Notes: generated by a model not told the origin, from the letters alone. A stretch of DNA of 64,000 nt from Musa acuminata AAA Group (GCF_036884655.1 NC_088347.1:10284001-10348000); one strand, 5' to 3'. Shown: positions 31,468 through 43,713, numbered from the stretch's first letter. Program-made: numbers and translations.

Positions 31468-31922
31468 TTTTTTTTTTGGTAAGTAAAAGTAAATTGATTA
31501 TGTGTAAAGTTTCTACAAATAGCTTTATCTATACAAGTCATAGACAAAGCCAAGTAACTCATAGAGTGCGAATGCGATAGTTATGACTACACATGCTGTA
31601 GACTATAACTACTTGTGGGTACATTATTTGGCATCATTCCCAAGATCTTTAGCTAATAGCAAAATTAAATTTGATAAAAATATCTTTTTCTCTTCGGGTG
31701 AAGTGCTCGGTTTTGAGATCATGCTCCATACAGGATCTTGAGTCTCTAATAATCTCTTTCAATAGCTGAGCATTGTTTACATCTCTCCTTCCACATCCAC
31801 CAAATAGCGCTTCTGAAAGTAACCTTTGCCAGTTGTGTAAGAGGCTCTTTTCTTGAGAAACATTGCATGAGGTCGCCTAGTTCTTGGTGGAAGTTTAGTT
31901 GCGGCAGTCTATTGAGTTCAAA
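31468..31922 (-). other. Second L1 3' end within L1-6
   Basis: Poly(T) at 31468-31477 with GGTAAG, the usual 3' UTR, and about 190 bp of RT C-terminus including F-E-L-N-R-L-P-Q. It duplicates material present at 32251-32570 with a small deletion near 31780. Confidence 0.8.
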
Positions 31923-32241
31923 TAGCGACGACACTGTAGCAGCGACGGTACTATAGCGACGACGACACTGTAGCGGCGACGAGATCTCCCTAGGGCAATC
32001 TGACTCCTGTAGCGTTAGCTTTCTCCCATGGGCGACAATACTATAGCAACGATCTGATCTCCCTTACTGTAGTGGTGATCGGATCTCCTGCAACGTCGGC
32101 TTCTCCCCAAGGGCGACAATACTATACCGGCGACCAAATCTCCATAGGGCGACGGTACTATAGCGACGATCTTATATACTGCGACGGTGGATTTTCCCTA
32201 TGGAAACAATTCTATAGCGGCGATCAGAAGAGGGATCAAAG
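31923..32241 (+). repeat. Inverted copy of the L1 5' UTR inside L1-6
   Basis: Reads in plus orientation like 59362-59641 and is the reverse complement of the 37445-37760 region. It ends AGAGGGATCAAA just before where the ORF1 start codon should be, then joins ORF2 3' sequence on the minus strand. Confidence 0.8.
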
Positions 32242-32250
32242 TGGATTTTC

Positions 32251-35200
32251 CCAAGATCTTTAGCTAATAGATAAATTAAATTTGATAAAAATATCTTTTT
32301 CTCTTCGGGTGAAGTGCTCGGTTTTAAGATCATGCTCCATACAGGATCTTGAGTCTCTAATAATCTCTTTCAAGAGCTGAGCATTGTTTGTGTGTTGACC
32401 TTCAAAGATTCTATTACATCTCTCCTTCCACATCCACCAAATAGCGCATTTGAAAGTAACCTTTGCCAATTGTGTAAGAGGCTCTTTTCTTGAGAAACAT
32501 TGCATGAGGTCGCCTAGTTCTTGGTGCAAGTTTGGTTGCGGTAGTCTATTGAGTTCAAATCGCTAGAGAATCTCCTTCCATATCCATTTTGTATAATCAC
32601 AAGCAAAATAGAGGTGGTCAACAGTTTCTTCTTGTTGCAAACAAAGGGAGCATCGGTTAACATGATAGATACCTCTTCTTTTCATATTGTCTATTGTAGG
32701 TAGTTTATTGAGAAGGGCATTCCATGTACAAAAGGAGTGTCTTTGTGATCCCGGTCGATCTCATGTCCAACTGCTTGGGACCAACTTGTTATTTCTTTGC
32801 CTAATTTGATTCCATGCGGATGTGACACTAAATTTGCCATTGTCATGAGGCCAAATAAGTATATCTGAAGAGTTGTTCCTAATTGGAATAGCTATGATAG
32901 TCGGCCAAAGTGATAACATTTCGGGAGAAATAGTATTAGGGAGACACCAGGTACCGTTAGCAATGAACTCGGAAACCTTCCAATCTTTGGGAGCCCCAAG
33001 ATCTTTTCGTATTCTGTCGCCATATAATTGAAATATACTCTTCCCATTCACCCAAGGATCGTACCACATATTAGTACTTGTTCCAGAAGAGATTGCATAA
33101 GAAATGTGTTTGATTAGCCAATTCCTTGCCTTTAAAATTCCTTTCCAAGCTGCAGAGTGGTATGTTCTTGTTGAAATTTCCCAGATTGATTCCTTTGAAA
33201 GATACCTAGCAGAAACCCATTGTGACCATAAGGAACATTTGTTTTGCAAACGATCCCACAATTGTTGTACCAGGCATGTTTGATTCCAATCTCTAGTATT
33301 TCTCAAGTTTAGCCCCCCTTCATCTTTCGGTTTGCAAATGCTATCCCAATTTACCATATGCATTGCCTTATCATTTGTGTCATTCCAGAAGAAGTTCATT
33401 AATAACCGTTCAATATCTTGGAGAAGTCCAATAGGCAGAAGAAATGCATTACACCAATATATAGAGTAGGAGTGCAATACAAAACGGATGAATTCGAGTC
33501 ATCCTGCTTTTGATAGAAGCCTATTTTTCCAAGAAGAAATTCTATTCTTTATTTTTTGTAGGATAGGCTGACAGTGGGTTTTGTGAATGCCTGTGGATAT
33601 GAGCGGGAGACCCAAATAAGGAACTGGCAGGCTTCCCTTACTAACCCCCAAAGATTGTGCAATAAAGACCTTATCCTCAACGTAAGGGCTCATATATACT
33701 TTACTTTTAGCATGATTTAACTGAAGTCCAGAAACCATACCAAAGTCATTCATAATAGTAGCCAGGTTCTTTACTGAAGTTGGATCATTTTGGAGAAAGA
33801 TAAGTAAATTATCTACAAATGTTATATGTGATATATGAATAGAGCCAGCATTGGGTACCTTAATGTTGTCATTTAAGACTGCATGTTCCAACATACAGCT
33901 AAGTCCTTCCATCGCAATAGTAAAGAGATACGGGGAGAGTGGATCACCTTGTCGGATGCCATTCGTGCTCCCAAAAAAATCAATAGGTGAGCCATTAAAG
34001 AGTATCGAAAACTTTGGAGTTTCCAAGCAAGATTGAATCCAATTAACCCATTGCTGTGGGAAGTTCATATCGAGGAGCATCTTATAGATAAATTTCCTTT
34101 TGACTGAATCAAAGGCTTTCCGTAAATCAGCTTTAAAACATATTTTTGTCCCTCTTGCTTTTGAATGTAAATATTTGACCAAGTCATTAGCAAGCAAAAT
34201 GTTATGATGTATACTTCTTCCTTTGATGAAAGCAGCTTGATTTGGGCTAATGATCTTGTGTATTACATTTTGCATTCTATTTGCCAATACTTTGGAGATG
34301 ATCTTGTAAATAAAGTTGCATAATGATATGGGTCGATAGTTCTCTAGTGAATCAGCCCCTGCATTCTTCGGAATTAAAGAAATAAAAGTGCAATTCATCT
34401 CTCTAAGAATATGACCTGAAGAGAAAAAATGTTGGCAAGCCTTGATCACATCATTTCCAATAATAGACCAAGCAGTTTGGTAAAATTCAGCTGGAAATCC
34501 ATCTGGACCTGGGCTTTTGTGCTTTGGTGACTTAAAGACAACACATAAAATTTCGTCATCTGTAATTGGGGCATTAAAAATTGAAATAGCTTTCGAATCA
34601 AGTTTTCTAGTCGGTTCCACATGAATGTTATTAGTTTTCCCAACTTGATTGAGTAAAGAATAAAAAAATTGCTTTGTGTGTGCTTTAACCTCATCTAAAT
34701 TCTCAATAAGATTATCATCTTTGTTTCTGCATTTGCTGATACGGTTAACAGCCCTTCGAGTAGCAATTGAAGCATCGAAAAATTTAGTACTGGAATCCCC
34801 TATTGTAAGCCAATTCTGTCGAGACTTCTGCTTTGCAAAACTTTCCTCCTGTTTTAAGGCTTGCATGAAGTTATTTCTGGCTTCTGTCTCTTTGTAGATT
34901 ATATTCTCATCATTTGGCTGAAGTTGCAGCTCATGTTGCAATGACATTAGTTCCTTCCTGCAAAATTGAACTGTGGTGGTAATATTGCCAAAGGTATTTG
35001 TATTCCACTCCTTTAGTGTTGTTTTGCAGGCTTTGAGCTTTTGACATAAGATGTAAGGGGGGGATCCATGCACATTAACATTCCCGGCAGATCTGATAAC
35101 ATCAAAAATTGAGGATGAGTACTCCACATGTTAAAGAATCTAAATGGTTTCTTGCCTCTTGGTGTCGCTTTGTCTGCGTGTATATACATTAAAGAATGGT

Positions 35201-35879
35201 CAGAAAACAAAGGAGCACCATACTCTAGAAGTGAATCTGGGTAAACTGTTAACCATTCATGATTAATCAAACACCTATCAAGTCGAGCCATTATTTTTTT
35301 GTTAGCTACACCTTGATTACTCCAAGAGAGCCAATTACCCACAGATTTCATATCAAACAAAGCTGTAGTGTCAATGTAATCATTAAAACTTTGAAGCTAG
35401 CTTTCTGAAAGTTGTCTACCCCCCACTTTTTCATTTGTGTACCGAACAATATTAAAGTCTCCAAGAACAATCCAAGGTACATTAAGACAGCTATTTGCAA
35501 TATTAGTCAGGTCAGACCAAAGAGTATTTCTTTCTTGCATACTATTTGAAGCATATATACCAGTGAAATTAAATTGACAACAATTCTTTTTATCCTCTAC
35601 CTTAAGATGAATGAATTGATCAGTAGCAGAAATAAACAAAGCATTAATAGAGTTAGGATGCCATAAGACCCATATTCTACCAAAAGATTCATTTGAGTCA
35701 TTGGTAAACAGTTCTGCGTCCGGCCATATTAAATTCTTTTGAGCTTGAACGCACGATTGTTTAATTTTTGTTTCTACTAGGATAACAATATCACATGCGG
35801 CAGACATGATTATTCTGTTGAGCTCCCGACATTTCTCCGGCTTATTAAGTCCGCGAACATTCCAACATGTTATCTTCAT
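32251..35879 (-). pseudogene. L1-6 ORF2: endonuclease, reverse transcriptase, zinc tail
   Basis: ATG 35879 begins the APE-type endonuclease (W-N-V-R-G-L-N, V-E-T-K, L-G-D-F-N, S-D-H-S-L). RT spans about 34600-33500, with [26 protein letters not shown] and G-I-R-Q-G-D-P-L-S-P. The catalytic box reads F-V-D-N (33808-33819), so the second aspartate is lost. Zinc tail R-C-S-L-C lies near 32650. Lesions: TAG at 35397, a one-base deletion near 35107, TGA at 33496, TGA at 32759, TAG near 32563. All stops are C-to-T type changes. The enzyme would nick DNA and copy L1 RNA in place; this copy cannot. Confidence 0.9.
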
Positions 35880-35917
35880 CAGTAATAAAGAAATGAAAAG
35901 GTGGTAAGGTATTCATC

Positions 35918-37444
35918 CTATGACTTTGGATGGACTGTACCATCCTTTTTCTTATCCTTCAGTTTTGTATTTTCCTCCCTCACTATATCCTTACCTTTTA
36001 TGGCTTTATTCCTATATTTATCCACTTCATCTACAGCTTGCAGATTTTTAAACTTTAAAATACCTTGAATCATGTGGTCTTGATTGGCAGGGTTTGTTGA
36101 AGCACGATAAGATTGTTGCAGCACAATATCTTGGATAGTACTTGTTGGAGTAGCCTGGCTAGAAAAATTTGTTGGGGCATGAATTTGTTGAGACAGAATA
36201 TCCTTGTTGGCGATGTTTGTTGTGGCCTGAGTTTATTGAGGGAGAATATCCTTGCTGGCGAGATTTGATTGGGCCTGAGTTTGTTGAATTATTGTGGACG
36301 GATCCAATGATTTTGGAAAAGATGAAGTTCCTGACTTATGTTTCTCCTGTCCACTAGTACCAAGGGAAATCTCTGTTGTGGAAGGCTCCGACATTATAGG
36401 AAGAGATATAGTTTTGGATTTGTCCTTCTGTCCGTGGTGCTGTCCTTGCGAGTCGGAATGCTCAATATTCTTCGCCACCATCGGTGCTACTGCCATTAGA
36501 GAAGTCTCGCTTTGTTGCTGAGGCGCTTGACGTGGTCGATAGACCTTTGTGATTTGTTTTGGAGTTTGCTGACAAGCTCCATTTGCATGACCAAAAGATA
36601 AGCAATGCTGACATCGTTGTGGCTTCCAGGAATATGAGGCATGTACCTTCCGAGTGTTCCCATCAAGATCACGATAGAAAACCTCATTTGGAAGATCTTT
36701 GTCGGAAGAAACCAGTACACATGCTCGTGCAAATGCTAATCTCGTTTGAGCAGCTATTGCTTTGTCGATGTAGAGTGGTTGTCCTAGAGTGCTGCATAAC
36801 TTTGCAATAAAATGTCGACTCCAATGATGTAGAGGAAGACCTTGTAAGGATACCCATAGTGGAATAGACTGTAGGCTATCTAACTCCAAACGGACATCAG
36901 GAGACCAGCGTCGTAGAATCATTGGATGGCCGCGAATTGTCCAGAATCCTTGGAGGACCCATTGTAAATCTTCTTCAGAGTATAGCTTGCAGACAAAGAA
37001 TCCGTTCTCTAGCATATGAAGATCAAATGACGATATTCCCCATCGAGTTTTGATAAATGAGGATAGTGGAAAATAAGATGTTTTGAGACCTACCACATAT
37101 CCAATAATCGCCATAGACCATGTCTCAATAAGCTCTGCTGAATCAGCAGTCTCGTATACAACAATCTTATTATCAGCTTGAACTTCTGGAGTAAAGAATT
37201 CCAAGCTTAGATCCGAACTTCTAACCGGAGCCTTGAAGAGGCTAGTCCAAGGCCTAGGGTCACTGGAAATGAGGGCAGGCTGCCGCGATCTAGAGCGCGA
37301 CCTACTTCGATGTTGTTTCGTCGAAGGAGTTTCTCTCTGGAGAGGATAAGGAGGATGAGCCAATTGAGGGGTAACGGTAGGGAGTCTTACCATCGTATCA
37401 ACCCTCCCGCCACTATCGCCAACCCTAGGGGCCGTCGCTGCCAT
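35918..37444 (-). pseudogene. L1-6 ORF1 (RNA-binding Gag-like protein, one internal stop)
   Basis: From ATG 37444, 404 codons run to TAA at 36233-36235 (a CAA codon in relatives); the same frame continues to the natural stop at 35918. Residues 45-60 are Arg/Ser-rich. About 85-230 match the plant L1 DUF4283-like domain (G-F-W-T-I-R-G-H-P-M-I-L-R-R-W). A CCHC knuckle C-Q-H-C-L-S-F-G-H-A-N-G-A-C lies at about 293. The C-terminus has degenerate Q-T-Q-A-x-T-N-x-A-x-K-D-I-L repeats. It would coat L1 RNA in the ribonucleoprotein. This is the most complete ORF1 in the window. Confidence 0.88.
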
Positions 37445-38059
37445 CTTTGATCCCTCTTCTGGTCGCCGCTATAGAATTGTTTCCATAGGGAAAATCCACC
37501 GTCGCAGTATATGAGATCGCCGCTACAGTACCGTCGCCCTAGGGAGATCTGGTCGCCGGTATAGTATTATCGCCCTTGGGGAGAAGCCGACGCTGCAGGA
37601 GATCCGATCACCACTACAGTAAGGGAGATCAGATCGTTGCTATAGTATTGTCACCCATGGGAGAAAGCTAACGCTGCAGGAGTCAGATCGCCCTAGGGAG
37701 ATCTCGTCGCCGCTACAGTGTCGTCGTCGCTACAGTACCGTCTCTGCTACAGTGTCATCACTGCCGCTACAGTACCATCGCCCTTGGGAAACAATCGATG
37801 CTGCAGGAAATCTGCCGCTACAGTGTCGTCGCCTGTCGCCCGTGGGAGAAAGTCGACGCTGCAGGAGTCAGATCGCCCTAGGGATATCTGGTCGCCGCTA
37901 CAGTGGTCACCCTAGATCTGGTCGCCGCTACAGTGTCGTCACCGCTGTAGGAGTCAGATCGCCCTAGGGAGATCTGGCCGCCGCTACAGTGTCGTCGCCG
38001 CTACAGTGGGCGCCCTAGATCTGGCCGCTGCTACAGTAGTCGTCGCTACAGTAGATCGG
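37445..38059 (-). repeat. L1-6 5' UTR with GCTACAGT repeats
   Basis: GC-rich, built from interleaved copies of CGCCGCTACAGTGTCGTC and of GGAGTCAGATCGCCCTAGGG boxes. Related sequence precedes ORF1 at 59362-59641 and lies inverted at 31923-32241. Tandem 5' UTR units are common in L1s and usually act as promoter. Confidence 0.75.
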
Positions 38060-38949
38060 TCAATGAAGGTCCTCAATAGCTATTTTTGAGACCAATCACG
38101 AGTTTGATTAGATAACCTTTCAAACCTGGTTTGGTACTCCTGAATGGTGGAGGTTTGTCGGATCTTTGCTTGTTGTTCGTCAATATTCTCGTAATCGGTT
38201 GGTTTGAAGCGAATCAGCAGTCCTTCTTTGAATTGTTGCCATGAAAGGACTCCATAAGTATGTTCAAACCAGTCAAACCACTGTATAGCATCCCCTTCAA
38301 GATGTATAGCTGCAATTTTCACCATAGATACATCCGCGGTTTTGTGGTACCGAAAATATCGCTCCGCGCGCGAGATCCAACCAATCGGGTCTTTTTCTTC
38401 CCATCTAGGGAAGTTCACTCTCATGCATGGATAGTTGGGGTCAGTCATATAGCCTCCCCTCCCTTGGAAGTCATCTATTCGGGCTTGGTGTGATTGGGCA
38501 AAGCTCTCTCCTTGATTTGATTTCTTCGGGCTTAGTGGTCGTCCCAATCTGAGTTCGGTAAAGAGCATCCGAATCTTATCCTCCATTCGCACCTCCAAGG
38601 CTTTGAATTTAGCATTGATTGCCTCCTTAGATGCCATAGTATATGCCCCCAAATCTCTCTTTTGTTGTTGGGTTAAAGGCATGTATAGGTTGAGAGAAGT
38701 GATGGTTGAAAGGGTTGGTAGATTGGTGGATGTAGGCTGCGGTTGAGGCTTGTTTTGTGGCTGTTTTGGGTACAGTTTGAGGGTGTGGTTTGGCAGAGTT
38801 TTAGGGTTATGGATGAAAGTTTTGGATCTGTGGTATATGGTAGCAAAGGTTTGACAGAAATCCGTAGAAGTTGCAGCAAGTATGTGCTGTCTTGTAAGAG
38901 TAGAATTGTCGTCGAAGAAATAACGGTTTATCGACATAATTTCCACCAA
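38060..38949 (-). pseudogene. gag: CV-C gag N-terminal part with fused leader frame
   Basis: The minus frame from 38949 starts in the leader peptide (M-V-E-I-M-S-I-N-R-Y-F-F-D-D). It reads through P-Q-P-Q-P-T-S-T-N, where three other copies have a TAG, and enters gag at M-A-S-K-E-A-I-N (ATG 38635). The retrotransposon Gag domain follows ([17 protein letters not shown]). It stops at TAG near 38080, where CV-A, CV-B and CV-D have CAG; CV-E has the same TAG. L1-6 is inserted a few codons further on. Confidence 0.87.
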
Positions 38950-39952
38950 AAACTTAAGAGAATTGAGGTGGGAATTGATAGAAAAATCACACTTTATATG
39001 ACAGCAAAGATATCTAATTTAATCAAGAAAATTTCGGCAGTATAACAGTAAGGAAATTGGTGCAAGTTGCGATTGCAGAATTGTCGTTGAAAAATTTCAG
39101 CGGGTTACGATGAAAATGTGCAGCAACATAAAATCGTTTTTAGAGATGAATTTCTTAATAGATCAATCTTAGATGGAAGCCAAGATGATCTATGAAGTGT
39201 ATAAGAAATTTCATTCAAAAAAGATTGTAAATAGATGGGTTAAGGCAATGATATGCAGCTGAAATTTTCTGCAGCATAGATTTTCAAGTGCAGCAGATTG
39301 GACATAAAAGATCAGTAGTTTATATTGAGATTTTTTCGATGAAACTAAAGGAAAATCTACTGTTAGGAAGTGTTAAAGATGTCATAAAAACTTCGAAGAA
39401 ATTTGGATAGAAAAAGTACAATACCAAGATCAAACAACTGGAGCTATGCGGCTTGAATTCTGCAATTCAAGTGCAGCAGATTGGACATAAAAGATCAGTA
39501 GTTTATATTGAGAATTTTTTTATGAAACCAAAGGGAAATCCATTGTTAGGACGTGTCAAAAATGTCATAAACATTTCATAGAAATTTGGATAGAAAAAGC
39601 ATAGTAGCAAGATCAAACAGATGGTCTTATGCGGCTGGAATTCTGCAATGTATCTTTCGTCGTAGAGATGAAAACTTTGTGACGAAAAGTTTCTACAGCA
39701 ATATAGGAACCTTTTTTTTTTTTTTGGATTTTCGAATAAGGATAATTAAATTGCAGCAGCAGTAAGGTAGGAAACCAGAACCTGTTGCAATTCACGGGGA
39801 GATCAAAGGATGATCCGTGGTGGTGGAGATGATGGCGAAATTCGGTGACGATCTTTTAAGCAATTGTGGGAATTGCTTTGGATGGTTGTAGAGGGTTGAT
39901 GGATGGCTGTGGTAGGGCAGTGAGACGCCAAGAACGCTGCTCTGATACCAGG
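38950..39952 (-). other. CV-C leader and primer site
   Basis: Non-coding leader with two tandem copies of the roughly 180-bp repeat (inverted relative to the plus strand) and the initiator-tRNA primer site next to the LTR. Many short stops; no gene. Confidence 0.8.
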
Positions 39953-40390
39953 TGTTAGAACCCTTGCAGATTCTAAACTTGGGGTTGATCTCTTTAGGGG
40001 ATCGGCCTCCTTGGAACTCTATAGGGGTTCCTCGCTCTAAGTTGCTGCTCAAAGGCTGCAGAAAAGATTCATCTATTGCTTATCAAAAGAGAAGGAATAC
40101 ATGGCTATTTATAGGGCTTCTAAACTCTAACTCCTAATAGGACTCCTACTTAAGACTCTTACTTCTAACCAACTCCTAATAGAACTCCTAGTCAAGACTC
40201 CTATTCCCTTACAACTCCTAATTCTTCTCTAAGAAAACACCTCCTACATGAATGCCCCTCTCAATTAGGACTCTCCTAGCTAGAGTCCTAACAGAATGTC
40301 CCTCTCAATTAGGACTCTACTAGCTAGAGTCCTAGCAGTTTTACATGAATGTCCCTCTCAATTAGGACTCTCCAAGCTAGAGTCCTAACA
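39953..40390 (-). repeat. CV-C 5' LTR (438 bp)
   Basis: The plus-strand view starts TGTTAGAACC and ends AGTCCTAACA, with three hairpin units and the inverted TATA box (CTATTTATAG) near 40107-40117. Confidence 0.88.
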
Positions 40391-40391
40391 C

Positions 40392-40895
40392 AAATCCAAA
40401 ACTATACCTCTTCCTATAATGTCTGAGCCTTCCACAACAGAAGTTTCCCATAGTACTAGTGGACAGGAGAAGCATAAGTCAGAAACTTCATCTCTTCCAA
40501 TATCTTCGGATCCGTCCACAATAGCTCAACGAACTCAGGCCCAAACAAATCTCGCCAGCAAGGATATTCTTCCTCAACAAACTCAGGCCACAACAAACAT
40601 CGCCAACAAGGATATTCTGTCTAAACAAACTCATGCCCCAATAAACCTCTTAAGCCAGGCTGCTCCAACAAGTACTATACAGGATATTGTGCTGCAACAA
40701 TCTTATCGTGCTTCAACAAACCCTGCCAATCAAGATCACTTGATTCAAGGTATTTTAAAGTTTAAAAATCTGCAAGCTATAGATGAAGTGGATAAATATA
40801 GGAATAAAGCCATAAAAGGTAAGGATATTGTGCGGGAGGAAAATACAAAACCGAAGGATAAGAAAAAGGATGGTACAGTCCATCCAAAGTCGTAG
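40392..40895 (+). pseudogene. L1-7 ORF1 C-terminal part
   Basis: An open frame of 168 codons to TAG at 40893-40895, entering from CV-C. It covers the Gln/Thr/Ala repeat region (A-S-K-D-I-L-P-Q-Q, A-N-K-D-I-L-S-K-Q) and the basic end K-K-D-G-T-V-H-P-K-S. The knuckle and DUF4283-like parts are not present. Confidence 0.82.
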
Positions 40896-40933
40896 GATGA
40901 ATACCTTACCACCTTTTCATTTGTTTATTACTG

Positions 40934-41718
40934 ATGAAGATAACATGCTGGAATGTTCGCAGACTTAATAAGCCGGAGAAATGTCGGGAGCTCAACAGAA
41001 TAATCAAGTCTACCGCTTGTGATATTGTTATTCTAGTGGAAACGAAATCAAACAATCGCGCGTTCAAGCTCAAAAGAATTTAATATGGCCGGACGCAGAA
41101 CTGTTTACCAATGATTCAAATGAAACTTTTGGTAGAATATGGGTCTTATGGCATCCTAACTCTATTAATGCTTGGTTTATTTCTGCTACTACTCAATTCA
41201 TTCATCTTCAGGTAGAGGACAAAAAGAATGACTGTCAATTCAATTTCACTAGTATATATACTTCAAATAGTATGCAAGAAAGAAATACTCTTTGGTCTGA
41301 CCTGACTAATATTGTAAGTGGCTGTCTCAATGTACCTTGGATTGTTCTTGGAGACTTTAATACTGTTTGGTACACAAATGAAAAAGAGGGGGGTAGACAA
41401 CTTTCATAAAGCTAGCTTCAAAGTTTTAATGATTATATTGACACTACAGCATTGTTTGATATAAAATATGTGGGTATTTGGCTCTCCTAGAGTAATCAAG
41501 GTGCTGCTAATAGAAAAATAATGGCTTGACTTGATAGGTGTTTGATTAATAATGAATGGTTAACAGTTTACCCAGATTCACTTCTTGAGTATGGTGCTCC
41601 TTTGTTTTCTGACCATTCTTTAATGTATATACATGTAGACAAAGCGACACCAAGTGGCAAGAAACCGTTTAGATTCTTTAACATGTGGAGTACTCATCCT
41701 CAATTTCTTGATGTTATC
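40934..41718 (+). pseudogene. L1-7 ORF2 endonuclease, frameshifted
   Basis: ATG at 40934 begins M-K-I-T-C-W-N-V-R-R-L-N. A base is missing near 41046 after V-E-T-K, and stops follow at about 41407, 41490 and 41528. S-D-H-S-L-M-Y-I remains near 41610-41632. The domain ends at the deletion junction near 41718. Confidence 0.82.
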
Positions 41719-41897
41719 AGATCTCAAAACGGAGCACTTTACCCAAAGAGAAAAAGATATTTTTATCAAATTTAATTTTGCTATTAGCTAAAGATCTTGG
41801 GAATGATGTCAAATTATGTACCCACATGTAGTTTTGATATATCTGGATAAACATTTTCTATATTGACTATAATTGGGAGTTATAGTCTACAGCATGT

Positions 41898-42379
41898 TGT
41901 TAGGACTCTAGCTAGGAGAGTCCTAATTGAGAGGGACATTCATGTAAAACTGTTAGGACTTTAGGTAGGAGAGTCCTAATTGAGAGGGACATTCTGTTAG
42001 GACTCTAGCTAGGAGAGTCCTAATTGAGAGGGACATTCTGTTAGGACTCTAGTTAGGAGAGTCCTAATTGAGAGGGACATTAATGTAGGAGGTTTTTTCT
42101 TAGAGAAGAATTAGGAGTTGTAAGGGAATAGGAGTCTTGAGTAGGAGTCCTATTAGGAGTTGGTTAGAAGTAAGAGTCTTAAGTAGGAGTCCTATTATGA
42201 GTTAGGGTTTAGAAGCCCTATAAATAGCCATGTATTCCTCCTCTTTTCATAAGCAATAGATGAATCTTTTCTGCAGCCTTTGAGCAGCAACTTGGAGGGA
42301 GGAACCCCTATAGAGTTCCAAGGAGGTCGATCCCCTAAAGAGATCAACCCCAAGTTTAGAATATGCAAGGGTTTTATCA
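41898..42379 (+). repeat. CV-D 5' LTR (482 bp)
   Basis: Four hairpin units starting at 41898, 41951, 41995 and 42039 (spacing 53, 44, 44), the CTATAAATAG box near 42218, and an end in ATCA rather than AACA. Confidence 0.9.
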
Positions 42380-43713
42380 CCTGGTATCAGAGCAGCGTTC
42401 TTGGCGTCTAGCTGCCCTTCCACAGCCATCCATCAACCCCTCCACAACTGTCCAAAGCAATTCCCACAATTGCTTAAAAGATCATCGCCGAATTTCGCCA
42501 TCATCTCCACCACCACGGATCATCCTTTGATCTCCCCGTGAATTGCAACAGGTTCTGGTTTTCTACCTTACTACTGCTGCAATTTAGTTATCTTTATTTG
42601 AAAATCCCAAAAAAATTATTACTATATTACTGGATAAACTTTTCGTCATAAAGTTTTAATCTCTACGATGAAAGATACATTGCAGAATTCCAACTGTATA
42701 GCACTATCTGTTTGATCTTGCTACTATATTTTTTCTATCCAAATCTCCACAAAATTTTATGACATCTTTGAAACTTCCTAACAGCAGATTTCCCTTTAGT
42801 TTTGTCAAAAAATTCTCAATATAAACCATTGATATTTTACATCTAATCTGCTATACTTGAAAATCTGCACTGTAAAATTTCAACTGCATAGCACTGATTG
42901 TTTGATCTTGATACTACGTTGTTTCTATCCAAATCCCTACGAAATTTTTATGATAGCTTTGACACTTCCTATTAGTGGATTTCCCTTTGGTTTCATCAAA
43001 AAATTCTCAATATATACTTTTGATCTTTTGCGTCCAATCTGCTATACTTAAAAATCTATGCTGCAGAAAATTTTAGCCGCATATTGTTGCCTTAACCCAT
43101 TTATTTGTAATCTTTTTTGAATGAAATTTCTTATACACTTTATAGATCATCTTGGCTTCCATATAAGATTGATATATTAAGGAATTCATCTCTAAAACCG
43201 ATTTTTGTGTTGCTATAAATTTTCATCGTAAACTGCTGAAATTTTTCGACGAGAATTCTGCTATCGCAACTTACACCAATTTCCTTGCTGTTATACTGCT
43301 GAAATTTTCTTGATTAAATTAGTCATCCTTACTGTCATATAAACAGTGATTTTGCTATCAATTCCCTCCACAATTCTCTCAAGATTTTGGTGGAAATTAC
43401 GTCGAGAAACCGCTGTTTCTTCGACGACAATTCTGCTCCTACAAGACAACACATACTTGCTGCAACTTCCACTGATTTCTCTCAAACCTTTGCTACCATC
43501 TACCACAGATCAAAAACTTTCATCCATAGCCCTAAAACTCCACCAAACCACACCCTCAAACTGCACCCAAAACAGCCACAAAACAAGCCTAAATCGTAGC
43601 CTACATCCACCGATCCACCAACCCTTTCGACCATCACTTCTCTCAACCTATACATGCCTTTAACCTGACAACAAAAGAGAGATCTTAACATCATAGATTT
43701 GGAGGCATATACT
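42380..43713 (+). other. CV-D primer site and leader
   Basis: Initiator-tRNA primer site at the left. The leader holds two diverged tandem copies of the roughly 185-bp unit (near 42688 and 42890) and the small M-S-R-N-R-C frame (43387-43599) that stops at TAG before gag. No other gene seen. Confidence 0.78.

Larger units (their letters stand above)
31468..38059 (-). mobile_element. L1-6: composite, essentially full-length L1 insertion (6.6 kb)
   Basis: Bounded by a perfect 13-bp duplication TCAATGAAGGTCC (31455-31467 and 38060-38072). In element orientation: 5' UTR 38059-37445, ORF1 37444-35918, ORF2 35879-32251, then an inverted second copy of the 5' UTR (32241-31923), then a second RT C-terminus, 3' UTR and poly(A) (31922-31468). 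The duplication encloses the whole composite, so it apparently inserted as one event. Confidence 0.88.
29235..40390 (-). mobile_element. CV-C: chromovirus copy split by composite L1-6
   Basis: Minus-strand element. 5' LTR 39953-40390, primer site (CTCTGATACCA, about 39940-39950), leader 38950-39952, gag 38060-38635, L1-6 insertion, then the rest of gag-pol to 29235, where it is cut at the start of integrase by the CV-A LTR. The 3' LTR is missing, so no target duplication can be read. On the right it sits in ORF1 of L1-7. Confidence 0.88.

Noticed and set aside
32072..32263. Tyr/Gly/Asp-rich 63-codon frame
   Set aside because: Chance frame in the inverted L1 5' UTR repeats.
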